DNA of 12,834 nucleotides. It comes from Burkholderiaceae bacterium. GTDB taxonomy: Bacteria; Pseudomonadota; Gammaproteobacteria; Burkholderiales; Burkholderiaceae_F. Positions 5,224 to 11,508 of the stretch are shown one piece after another (positions within the stretch are counted from its first letter, which is position 1; each line of letters starts with the position of its first letter). The stretch is taken from assembly GCA_013696665.1 (NCBI GenBank), contig JACCYC010000289.1, forward strand, positions 1-12,834, written 5' to 3'. A program made the position numbers and the translations under genes. The notes below the pieces were generated by a model that ran no database searches, was not told where the DNA came from, and saw only the letters and a list, made by a program, of their open reading frames with translations.

Positions 5224-8132
5224 GGACGGTCTTCGCCGGAGCGGCCGGTTTCAATCTGCTCCAGCGGCGCGTCCTGCAAAGGCGGCAGCACGGGCCGTTC
5301 TCGCCTGCCGCGCAGCGGTGGCGCTGCTGCCGATGCAAGTTTCGCCTGCGTATCCGAATATTTATCGGCTGCGGTTTGCACCAGCGTCAGACCGGCGCTG
5401 TCCAGCACCGGCTGCAACTCGTCAATGGGCAGCGGTGCTGGTTGAACCACCGGTAATGAAATGATCGTGGGAGTTGTCACCACGGGCGGCAAGCGGACCG
5501 CTGTGAAGTTGGTGACAACAACCGGTTCTGCGGCGACCATAATAGGCTCGCGTTGCGATGGAGCCGGATCAAACAGCGTCGATACAGGTGGCGCCTGCTG
5601 TTCGACCGCGTTGAGCAATGCTGCAGGTTCACCATGCGGCTCGGTGTCGACGTGGTGGGGTTCCGTGCCGTCCACATCGTCAGCGACTTCCTGGTCCAAA
5701 ACGCCGTTGGATCCCGCTTCAATTGAATTGCCCTCGGGCGCGGCCTCGTTCGAGCCGCCTTCGCCGCGTCCGCCGCGGCCCCTGCGGCGCCGCCTTCTGC
5801 GCCCACGATCTTCCTGACCTTCAGCGAGCGGCGCCTCGGCCGCTGGAATAGTCGAACCGACTGTTGCGTCGACTGAAAGTGCAATCAGTGATGGATCGAC
5901 TTCGTCCGGCGTAGCTACGTGCTCGGCGGGGTCATTCGGCAAGCGCTTGTCCTTGTCGTTGCGCGACCGCGGCTTGCGCTTTGCGGACCCTTCCGAACCT
6001 CGCGTGTCCTGCTGCGGCGGTCGACGCTCGGCGCGCGGCGCCGCTTCGGGACTCGCACTACTCGCCCGCGGCTCGGGCCGTTTCGCGTCCTGCTCGGACT
6101 GGCGTCCTTCGCCATCGCGCCGTTCACCGCCGCCGCTCCGACCGTCGCGTCTGCTGTCACGCCGCCCATCGCGGCGAGCATCGCCGTTGCTTCGTCCACG
6201 ACGCTGTTCGTTGCGACCCTGTCCTGTGCTCGCACTTCGTTCGCGTAAGGGCGCCGGAACGACGATCGGGGGCGACACCACACGTTGGTTATCGACCGTC
6301 TCGCCTGTGAAGAAGGCAACGATGCGATCCCACCACCCGATGGTTGCGACTTCGGCTTGCCTTGGCGGTGCGGCTGGGACGATCGCCGCCACTGGCGTGG
6401 ACGCCGGCGCTGGCGTTTCGGGCACGATCCCTTTGACCACCGCCTCCTGGCGCGTGCGGGCGCGCTCGTCGTCTGCCTTGCCGCGTGAGTAGGGCGTATC
6501 AGTGCTTGGTGCAAGTTCCGCAGCGCGTTCAAAGCTCGATTTGGTCACTTCGAGCCGGGCATCGTCATGACGCAAGCGCTCGATGTGATAGTGCGGTGTC
6601 TCGATGAACTTGTTTGGAATCAGCACCACCGACAATCGCAGCCGTGCTTCGATCTTTGCGATATCGGTGCGCTTTTCGTTCAGCAGATAACTGGCAACTT
6701 CAACCGGCACCTGTGCATGAACCGCCGCGGTGCCTTCCTTCATGGCCTCTTCCTGCAGGATACGAAGAATGTGCAGCGCCGAGCTCTCGGTATCCCGGAT
6801 CACGCCAACTCCGTTGCAGCGCGGGCACGTGGTGTGGCTCCCCTCGTTGAGCGCCGGCCGGATGCGTTGGCGCGAAAGCTCCATCAGGCCGAACCGCGAG
6901 ATCTTTCCCATCTGAACGCGCGCACGGTCATAGTGCAGCGCATCTTTCAAGCGGGTCTCGACCTGACGCTGATTTTTCAGGTCCTCCATGTCGATGAAGT
7001 CGATCACGATCAGTCCACCGAGATCGCGCAGGCGCAACTGGCGCGCCACTTCATCGGCAGCCTCGAGATTCGTCCGGACTGCGGTCTCTTCGATGTCCGA
7101 ACCCTTGGTCGACCGCGCGGAATTCACGTCGACTGAAACGAGCGCCTCGGTGTGATCAAGAACGATCGACCCGCCCGAAGGGAGCGGAACTTGGCGCGAG
7201 TACGCAGTCTCGATCTGATGTTCGATCTGAAACCGCGAGAACAACGGCACGTCATCCTGGTAGCGTTTCACGCGCGCCAGGTTGTCGGGCATCACATGAG
7301 CCATGAACTGACGCGCCTGCTCGTAGATGTCGTCGGTGTCGACCAGGATCTCGCCGATCTCCGGATGGAAATAATCCCGAATCGCGCGAATGACGAGATT
7401 GGATTCTTCAACGATCAGAAAGGGCGGCGGGTTGGCACGCTTGAGGCGCTGACCATCTGGACCGTTCTGAGTGTCAACGTAGGTCGTAACTTTCTTGCCG
7501 GGGCTGGCGGCGTCGTCAACAGCGAGCTCAAATTGAGGACGCCCTGCGCCTTCAATGGCGTGCCACAGCTTCATCAGGTAATTCAGGTCCCACTGCAACT
7601 CTTCGACATTGCGGCCGATGCCCGCCGTGCGCGCGATGATCGACATGCCCGACGGCAGATCGAGCTGATCCATCGTCTCGCGCAGCTCTTGCCGGTCTTC
7701 GCCTTCGATGCGTCGCGACACGCCGCCACCGCGCGGATTGTTCGGCATCAGCACCAGATAGCGGCCGGCGAGCGAGACAAACGTGGTCAGCGCGGCGCCC
7801 TTGTTGCCGCGCTCTTCCTTCTCGATCTGAACGACGAGTTCCTGACCTTCTTTCAGCGCGTCCTGAATGCGGGCGGTGCGCACATCGACGCCGTCGCGGA
7901 AGTAAACCTTGGACACTTCCTTGAACGGCAGGAAGCCGTGGCGCTCTTCGCCATAATCGACGAAGCAGGCTTCAAGACTCGGCTCGACGCGGGTGACGAC
8001 CCCTTTGTAAATATTCGATTTACGTTGTTCGCGTCCAGCGGACTCGATATCGATGTCGACCAGCCGTTGGCCTTCGACGATCGCCACGCGCAACTCTTCT
8101 GCATGCGTGGCGTTAAACAACATGCGTTTCAT
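5214..8132 (-). CDS. rne: Ribonuclease E
   Basis: Endoribonuclease that cuts AU-rich single-stranded RNA; the degradosome core, acting in mRNA turnover and in rRNA and tRNA maturation. 972 residues. I chose the ATG at 8132 (MKRMLFNATHAEEL): AGGGAG lies 5 nt upstream, and the GTG six bases earlier overlaps that site. The S1 domain spans about 36-120. Catalytic D335 (VSVDVNS) and D378 (VIDFIDM) are 43 apart, as in E. coli D303/D346. The zinc-link CPRC (C436, C439) follows. Residues 191-236 carry an insertion of about 34 residues relative to E. coli. After residue 540 the tail is disordered. It holds an amphipathic stretch, IGWWDRIVAFFTG (598-610), a possible membrane anchor. Arg-rich segments lie at 644-678 and 776-789, the latter with seven consecutive Arg. 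A final block, GRRERPVLPPLQDAPLEQIE (942-961), may be a partner site. First gene of rne-moaA-mobA. Confidence 0.98.
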   Translation of the reverse strand: MKRMLFNATHAEELRVAIVEGQRLVDIDIESAGREQRKSNIYKGVVTRVEPSLEACFVDYGEERHGFLPFKEVSKVYFRDGVDVRTARIQDALKEGQELVVQIEKEERGNKGAALTTFVSLAGRYLVLMPNNPRGGGVSRRIEGEDRQELRETMDQLDLPSGMSIIARTAGIGRNVEELQWDLNYLMKLWHAIEGAGRPQFELAVDDAASPGKKVTTYVDTQNGPDGQRLKRANPPPFLIVEESNLVIRAIRDYFHPEIGEILVDTDDIYEQARQFMAHVMPDNLARVKRYQDDVPLFSRFQIEHQIETAYSRQVPLPSGGSIVLDHTEALVSVDVNSARSTKGSDIEETAVRTNLEAADEVARQLRLRDLGGLIVIDFIDMEDLKNQRQVETRLKDALHYDRARVQMGKISRFGLMELSRQRIRPALNEGSHTTCPRCNGVGVIRDTESSALHILRILQEEAMKEGTAAVHAQVPVEVASYLLNEKRTDIAKIEARLRLSVVLIPNKFIETPHYHIERLRHDDARLEVTKSSFERAAELAPSTDTPYSRGKADDERARTRQEAVVKGIVPETPAPASTPVAAIVPAAPPRQAEVATIGWWDRIVAFFTGETVDNQRVVSPPIVVPAPLRERSASTGQGRNEQRRGRSNGDARRDGRRDSRRDGRSGGGERRDGEGRQSEQDAKRPEPRASSASPEAAPRAERRPPQQDTRGSEGSAKRKPRSRNDKDKRLPNDPAEHVATPDEVDPSLIALSVDATVGSTIPAAEAPLAEGQEDRGRRRRRRRGRGGRGEGGSNEAAPEGNSIEAGSNGVLDQEVADDVDGTEPHHVDTEPHGEPAALLNAVEQQAPPVSTLFDPAPSQREPIMVAAEPVVVTNFTAVRLPPVVTTPTIISLPVVQPAPLPIDELQPVLDSAGLTLVQTAADKYSDTQAKLASAAAPPLRGRRERPVLPPLQDAPLEQIETGRSGEDRPAA

Positions 8133-8228
8133 CAGCACTCCCTGCGCCTTCGGTGTTAATCCTGGCGCTGTTGTTGTGCCGAAACGAAACGGGCGGGACC
8201 TCGAGCTTTAAGTCTCCGGAACACAGAG

Positions 8229-8256
8229 CGACCGTTGCGCCTGGGCGCGGCGGTCG
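8229..8256. repeat. Strong inverted repeat 97 bp upstream of the rne start
   Basis: CGACCG (8229-8234) pairs with CGGTCG (8251-8256), and GCGC (8237-8240) pairs with GCGC (8245-8248) around the loop CTGG. Between the two helices lies TT opposite GG. On plus-strand RNA these are G·U pairs, giving 12 continuous pairs. On rne-strand RNA they form a 2x2 C/A internal loop within a 10-pair hairpin. It could be a leader hairpin or a DNA cruciform or operator. Confidence 0.5.
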
Positions 8257-8432
8257 GCAGTGCAGTGTGTATTCAATAACCGCAACGCAGTCACGTGCCG
8301 CTCGGCCCAAACAAGGGGCGGCTCGGAAGTTCTGACGTGATGGGCGGATTGCATTGATCTCTGTTCAGGAGGCCTTGATCTGGCTAGTCTCTTAGTTCTG
8401 TCCGAACGAATCGTTTCAGCGGGCCGCAACGA

Positions 8433-8468
8433 GGCGGCTCTGGTGCAGCCGCCGCGATGCTCAGCATC
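8433..8468 (-). repeat. Tandem hairpins in the probable rne leader
   Basis: Two perfect stem-loops separated by 2 nt. GGCGGCT (8433-8439) pairs with AGCCGCC (8447-8453) around a 7-nt loop. GATGC (8456-8460) pairs with GCATC (8464-8468) around a 3-nt loop. Both are about 300-335 nt upstream of the rne start. No U-tract follows on either strand. Confidence 0.45.
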
Positions 8469-8487
8469 TGGGGCGACTGCAAATTCA

Positions 8488-8506
8488 GGAGATGACAATC
8501 ACCTCC
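8488..8506 (-). repeat. Rne-strand-specific 8-pair hairpin in the probable leader
   Basis: On the rne strand the RNA reads GGAGGUGA, UUG, UCAUCUCC. All eight positions pair, one of them as G·U (8502/8492). On the plus strand that position is an A/C mismatch. The strand bias supports a functional RNA structure made with rne mRNA, about 360 nt before the rne start. Confidence 0.45.
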
Positions 8507-8571
8507 AACATGCCGCGGACGCTGGATGATCTCCAAAGCGTCGGCAGCGCCTGTGCGGAGATGAGCGAAGC

Positions 8572-8577
8572 TACAAT
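8572..8577 (+). promoter_or_regulatory. Candidate -10 box for rluC
   Basis: TACAAT in the context GCTACAATCCC matches 5 of 6 bases of the sigma-70 -10 consensus. No good -35 lies 16-18 bp upstream. It would give an rluC leader of about 100 nt. Confidence 0.3.
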
Positions 8578-8650
8578 CCCCACGGTGCCGGTTCCACAAG
8601 CCGATGCCTCGAGAAGCACCTGCCTCTGAGTACCTTCTCCAAGTACGTCT

Positions 8651-8679
8651 TTGTAACGTCCCGACCGCGCGAGTATATG
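8651..8679 (+). promoter_or_regulatory. Candidate rluC promoter immediately before its ATG
   Basis: TTGTAA (8651-8656), a 17-bp spacer, then TATATG (8674-8679); each box matches 4 of 6 consensus bases and the spacing is ideal. Only 4 bp separate the -10 box from the rluC ATG, and there is no Shine-Dalgarno sequence, so any transcript from here would be leaderless or start inside the codon. On the minus strand the same DNA offers TATACT (8677-8672) with TTTACG (8701-8696) 18 bp upstream as a candidate distal rne promoter. Confidence 0.35.
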
Positions 8680-8683
8680 CAAG

Positions 8684-9712
8684 ATGAGCCCGGCGCGTAA
8701 AACCCCGAAAGCGGCAGTCGGCGGACAACCGACTGCTTCAGGGCCCGAAGCCCCCAGCGCGGAGCGTGCCTCCTATCGAACCGTTGGCCCGGAGTCCGAA
8801 GGGCAGCGACTGGACAACTATTTGATCCGCCTTGCAAAGGGCGTCCCGAAGAGTCACGTCTATCGCATTGTGCGGCAAGGCGAGGTACGCGTGAACAAGG
8901 GCCGGGCTGCGGCTGATTACCGACTCGAAGTAGGAGATCAGATACGTATTCCTCCGTTACGAATCGCCGAGCGTGCGCCGACTCCGCTTGCTGCGGTTCC
9001 CGCCGCGAGCATGCCGCCTATCCTGTTTGAAGACGAACATCTGATCGCGGTCGACAAACCGGCAGGGCTTGCTGCGCACGGTGGCAGCGGCATTGCGTAT
9101 GGTTTGATTGAGCGTGTTCGTGCGGCGAGGCCGAATCAGCCGTTTCTGGAACTCGTGCATCGGCTCGATCGCGAAACGTCGGGCATTTTGCTGCTTGCAA
9201 AGTCGCGCCGCGCGCTCCTTGAACTGCACAGTGCGCTGCGGGAGGGGCGGGTCGAGAAGCGCTATGCGGTGCTGGTGGCCGGAACGTGGGTCAATGACAG
9301 GCAGCATGTACGGTTACCGCTGCGCAAGTACGTGAACCGTCATGGAGAGCGCCGCGTCAGCGTGGACGACGAAGGCGTTGCATCACATACGATTTTTAGC
9401 TTGCTCAAGCGATACGAACGTTTCTCGCTGCTTGAAGCGGACCTGAAAACCGGGCGCACGCATCAGATTCGTGTTCATCTGGCGCATCTGGGATTTCCAA
9501 TCGTGGGGGACGACAAATACGGCGACTTCGATCTGAATAAAGCGGTCGCGCGTGGTGGCTATGCTCCTGGCCTGGCGCGCCTTGGGCGAATGTTTCTGCA
9601 CTCGGGGGCAATGGATTTCCAACATCCGGTGACGAGCCAGCCGATGGCGCTGGTAACGCCGCTCCCTGCCGACTGTTCAGACTTTCTGAAGACGCTCGAT
9701 GCGCGGCTTTGA
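8684..9712 (+). CDS. rluC: 23S rRNA pseudouridine synthase RluC
   Basis: Isomerises uridines in 23S rRNA (U955, U2504 and U2580 in E. coli) to pseudouridine; acts on the large subunit in the cytoplasm. 342 residues. A variable 35-residue start is followed by an S4 RNA-binding domain (GQRLDNYLIRLAKGVPKSH onward, about 40-95). The catalytic domain has HRLDRETSGILLLAKS with catalytic D162, and KTGRTHQIRVHLAHLG at 255-270 with GDDKYG at 275-280. No in-frame ATG, GTG or TTG exists between 8684 and the S4 domain, so this start is the only good one, although it lacks a ribosome-binding site. The gene diverges from rne, as in E. coli, and overlaps the HAD gene by 14 bp. RluD is the main alternative, but the context and the S4 sequence favour RluC. 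Confidence 0.95.
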   Translation: MSPARKTPKAAVGGQPTASGPEAPSAERASYRTVGPESEGQRLDNYLIRLAKGVPKSHVYRIVRQGEVRVNKGRAAADYRLEVGDQIRIPPLRIAERAPTPLAAVPAASMPPILFEDEHLIAVDKPAGLAAHGGSGIAYGLIERVRAARPNQPFLELVHRLDRETSGILLLAKSRRALLELHSALREGRVEKRYAVLVAGTWVNDRQHVRLPLRKYVNRHGERRVSVDDEGVASHTIFSLLKRYERFSLLEADLKTGRTHQIRVHLAHLGFPIVGDDKYGDFDLNKAVARGGYAPGLARLGRMFLHSGAMDFQHPVTSQPMALVTPLPADCSDFLKTLDARL

Positions 9713-10394
9713 TCTGATCGTGTTCGACTGGGACGGCACAATCGTCGACTCCACCGCGATGATTGCTGGATGCATTCGCAGCGCCGCTGCGGACCTGGCA
9801 CTCGAAGTCCCAACACTGGAGCAAGCAAGCCACGTGATTGGTCTGGGCCTGCTCGATGCGTTATCGCATGCGGTGCCAAGCCTCAAGCCCGAACGCGCGG
9901 AGGAATTTTCTGCGCGATATCGGCATCACTACCTTGCGGGCGAATCGAACATCGTGCTGTTTGCGGGCATGGAATCGCTGCTCGAGGCGCTTGCCAGCGA
10001 GGTTCCGCTGGCAGTCGCGACAGGCAAGAACCGGCGCGGCCTTGCGCGGGCCTTTGAGTCCACTCGATTGGGCCCGCTATTCGCTGCCTCGCGCTGCGCC
10101 GACGAAACACAATCTAAGCCGCATCCCGCGATGCTGTTGGAGCTCGCGGCTCATTTCAATATTCCTGCGCACAGGATTTTGATGATCGGTGATACCTCAC
10201 ACGATCTGCAGATGGCACTGGCTGCAGGGACAAGCGCGATCGGCGTTACGTATGGCGCCCACCTGCACGCACATCTCGAGTTACACAAACCGCTCGCATT
10301 AATTGCATCGGTGCCCGAACTCGCGGCTTGGCTGAGCGCAAATGGGCTCGCGACCGGCTGCCGCGCGCAACTTCATACCCGGGTCTCGGAATGA
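9699..10394 (+). CDS. HAD-IA hydrolase, phosphoglycolate phosphatase-like
   Basis: Predicted Mg-dependent phosphatase of 231 residues. All four HAD motifs are visible: FDWDGTIVDS with nucleophile D10 and acid/base D12; ATGK with T108 (motif II); K140 in SKPHP (motif III); and GDTSHD with D165 and D169 (motif IV). The helical cap sits between motifs I and II, as in subfamily IA. The Gph class is the closest known relative, but the substrate cannot be set from sequence; phosphoglycolate, another sugar phosphate or pyrophosphate are possible. It begins inside the last codons of rluC and ends ATGA with the Rieske gene, so the three genes are almost certainly translated from one message. The last 15 or so residues run past the usual domain end. 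Confidence 0.92.
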   Translation: MRGFDLIVFDWDGTIVDSTAMIAGCIRSAAADLALEVPTLEQASHVIGLGLLDALSHAVPSLKPERAEEFSARYRHHYLAGESNIVLFAGMESLLEALASEVPLAVATGKNRRGLARAFESTRLGPLFAASRCADETQSKPHPAMLLELAAHFNIPAHRILMIGDTSHDLQMALAAGTSAIGVTYGAHLHAHLELHKPLALIASVPELAAWLSANGLATGCRAQLHTRVSE

Positions 10395-10792
10395 GCTTGG
10401 GTCTGCAGAACACTCCGGGCGGAGCGCTGATCGATGTCTGCGAATCGTCGGCGCTGCTCAGCGGCGGGCGAGGTGTTCGCTTCGAGGTCGATGTTGGCGG
10501 ACGCAATGTTCCTGCGTTCGCGGTGCGCTACGGCGGCCGCGCGTTTGCCTATCTGAATCGGTGTTCACACGTTGCAACCGAGCTCGACTGGTTGCCCGGA
10601 GTGTTCTTTGACTTCGACGCTGAGGTTCTGCTGTGCTCGACGCACGGCGCGTCTTACGATCCCGGTACGGGAGCGTGCCGCGCCGGTCCGTGTGCGGGTC
10701 ACGGCGGCTTGCGCGCGTTGAAGGTCGTCGAGCAGGACGGCCGCGTGTTCTGGCAGCCTGACGGTTATGCCGAGCCCGTCAAAGTCGCTTAA
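10391..10792 (+). CDS. Rieske [2Fe-2S] protein, small ferredoxin-like
   Basis: Predicted soluble electron-transfer or regulatory protein of 133 residues with one Rieske cluster. The ligand pairs are CSH (C58, H60) and CSTH (C82, H85), each in the standard form. They are 21 residues apart, slightly longer than the 15-17 usual in Rieske ferredoxins. Two more Cys (C96, C101) follow in GACRAGPC. There is no signal peptide or membrane anchor. I chose the ATG at 10391, which overlaps the HAD stop as ATGA; the frame stays open to 10328, but that extension lies within the HAD gene and has no homology. Partner and role are unknown. The association with rluC and the HAD gene is conserved in Burkholderiales as I recall it. 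The stop TAA is read on the other strand as the stop of the convergent methyltransferase gene. Confidence 0.92.
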   Translation: MSLGLQNTPGGALIDVCESSALLSGGRGVRFEVDVGGRNVPAFAVRYGGRAFAYLNRCSHVATELDWLPGVFFDFDAEVLLCSTHGASYDPGTGACRAGPCAGHGGLRALKVVEQDGRVFWQPDGYAEPVKVA

Positions 10793-11508
10793 CCGCGCAT
10801 AGCCAGTAGAGAGAACACAGCGGGCCGCTTGGTCAGGTGCCCGTGTGTATCGGTCCGTCGATCCCGCCATTCACCGACCGTGTGCTGCGCGATAAAAGCA
10901 TCGTCCGAGGTCAGGCCCGTGGCAACCGCGAGCCGCGTGGTTTCAGAACAGTGCGTTAGCAGCGTGTCAAACAGAGTGATGTTCCGATAGGGAGTCTCAA
11001 TAAACACCTGCGTCTCCCCCGTTCGGGATTCGCGCTCCAGCGCGCGAACCGCGGTCGCGCGTTCGTCGGTTGCAATGGGCAGGTAACCCACAAAGCGAAA
11101 GCGCTGGCCGTTAAGCCCGCCCGCCATTAACGCAAGCACGATTGCAGACGGGCCCACCAGTGGCACAACTCTCCATCCGTTGCGATGCGCTGCAGCTACC
11201 AGCGTTGCCCCCGGGTCCGCGATCGCCGGGCACCCCGCCTCCGAAACGATCGCCATGTCGGCACCCCGCTGCAAGGGAGCAAGCCATCCGGCAATCTGCT
11301 CGTCGCGTGGCGCGTGACCGATTTCGACGATCGAAAGCTCAAGCATCGGCGTTGAATGTTCGAGCAGCTTCAAAAACGCGCGCGCCGATTTCGCATTCTC
11401 AACCAGAAAATGCTGTATGCGACGTGCGATCGCGATCACATCGGGCGGCAAGGCCGCATCCAATGGCCCGCCGATGGGCGACGGCAGTAGGTAAAGAATT
11501 CCGCTCAT
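10789..11508 (-). CDS. RsmI-like SAM-dependent methyltransferase (tetrapyrrole methylase fold)
   Basis: Predicted methyltransferase of 239 residues with the TP_methylase fold. It begins LYLLPSPIGG, has GADMAIVSEAGCPAIADPG at 82-100 in place of the RsmI motif SDAGxPxxSDPG, then GPSAIVLALMAGGL at 119-132 and ETPYRN at 171-176, where RsmI has ESPHR. RsmI 2'-O-methylates C1402 of 16S rRNA, but true RsmI proteins are about 280 residues and carry a C-terminal helical domain that is missing here. I therefore read this as the shorter paralogue found next to maf in betaproteobacteria, with unknown target. The ATG at 11508 shares its A with the maf stop (TGATG); a TTG three bases earlier is less likely. 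The 3' end overlaps the Rieske stop. Confidence 0.88.
   Translation of the reverse strand: MSGILYLLPSPIGGPLDAALPPDVIAIARRIQHFLVENAKSARAFLKLLEHSTPMLELSIVEIGHAPRDEQIAGWLAPLQRGADMAIVSEAGCPAIADPGATLVAAAHRNGWRVVPLVGPSAIVLALMAGGLNGQRFRFVGYLPIATDERATAVRALERESRTGETQVFIETPYRNITLFDTLLTHCSETTRLAVATGLTSDDAFIAQHTVGEWRDRRTDTHGHLTKRPAVFSLLAMRG

Larger units (their letters stand above)
8133..8683. promoter_or_regulatory. 551-bp non-coding region between rne and rluC; probable structured rne leader
   Basis: No credible gene lies here; frames that cross it have no family resemblance and no ribosome-binding site. From the rne side it holds the rne Shine-Dalgarno sequence (8143-8138), an inverted repeat at 8229-8256, alternative short stems around 8297-8322, two copies of TTGATCT at 8354 and 8375, tandem hairpins at 8433-8468, a hairpin at 8488-8506, a -10-like TACAAT on the plus strand at 8572-8577, and back-to-back -10-like boxes at 8672-8679. 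In E. coli the same divergent pair is separated by a gap of similar size, and rne has a leader of about 360 nt that mediates feedback control by RNase E. I infer a comparable arrangement here. Confidence 0.6.

Noticed and set aside
8133..8138. GTG start of rne two codons upstream
   Set aside because: The GTG overlaps the AGGGAG ribosome-binding site, and MKRML is the conserved RNase E start.
7152..8159. 335-codon open frame on the plus strand opposite rne
   Set aside because: Antisense to the highly conserved catalytic half of RNase E; long shadow frames are common in GC-rich coding DNA, and its composition (many His, Arg and Asp) fits a shadow.
8208..8837. Several 65-114-codon frames in or across the rne-rluC gap (minus strand)
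   Set aside because: Overlapping each other in different frames, without ribosome-binding sites, recognisable domains or codon bias; they cross hairpins better explained as leader RNA.
10328..10390. Upstream ATG for the Rieske gene
   Set aside because: It lies within the HAD gene and adds 21 residues with no homology; the ATGA overlap at 10391 is the standard arrangement.
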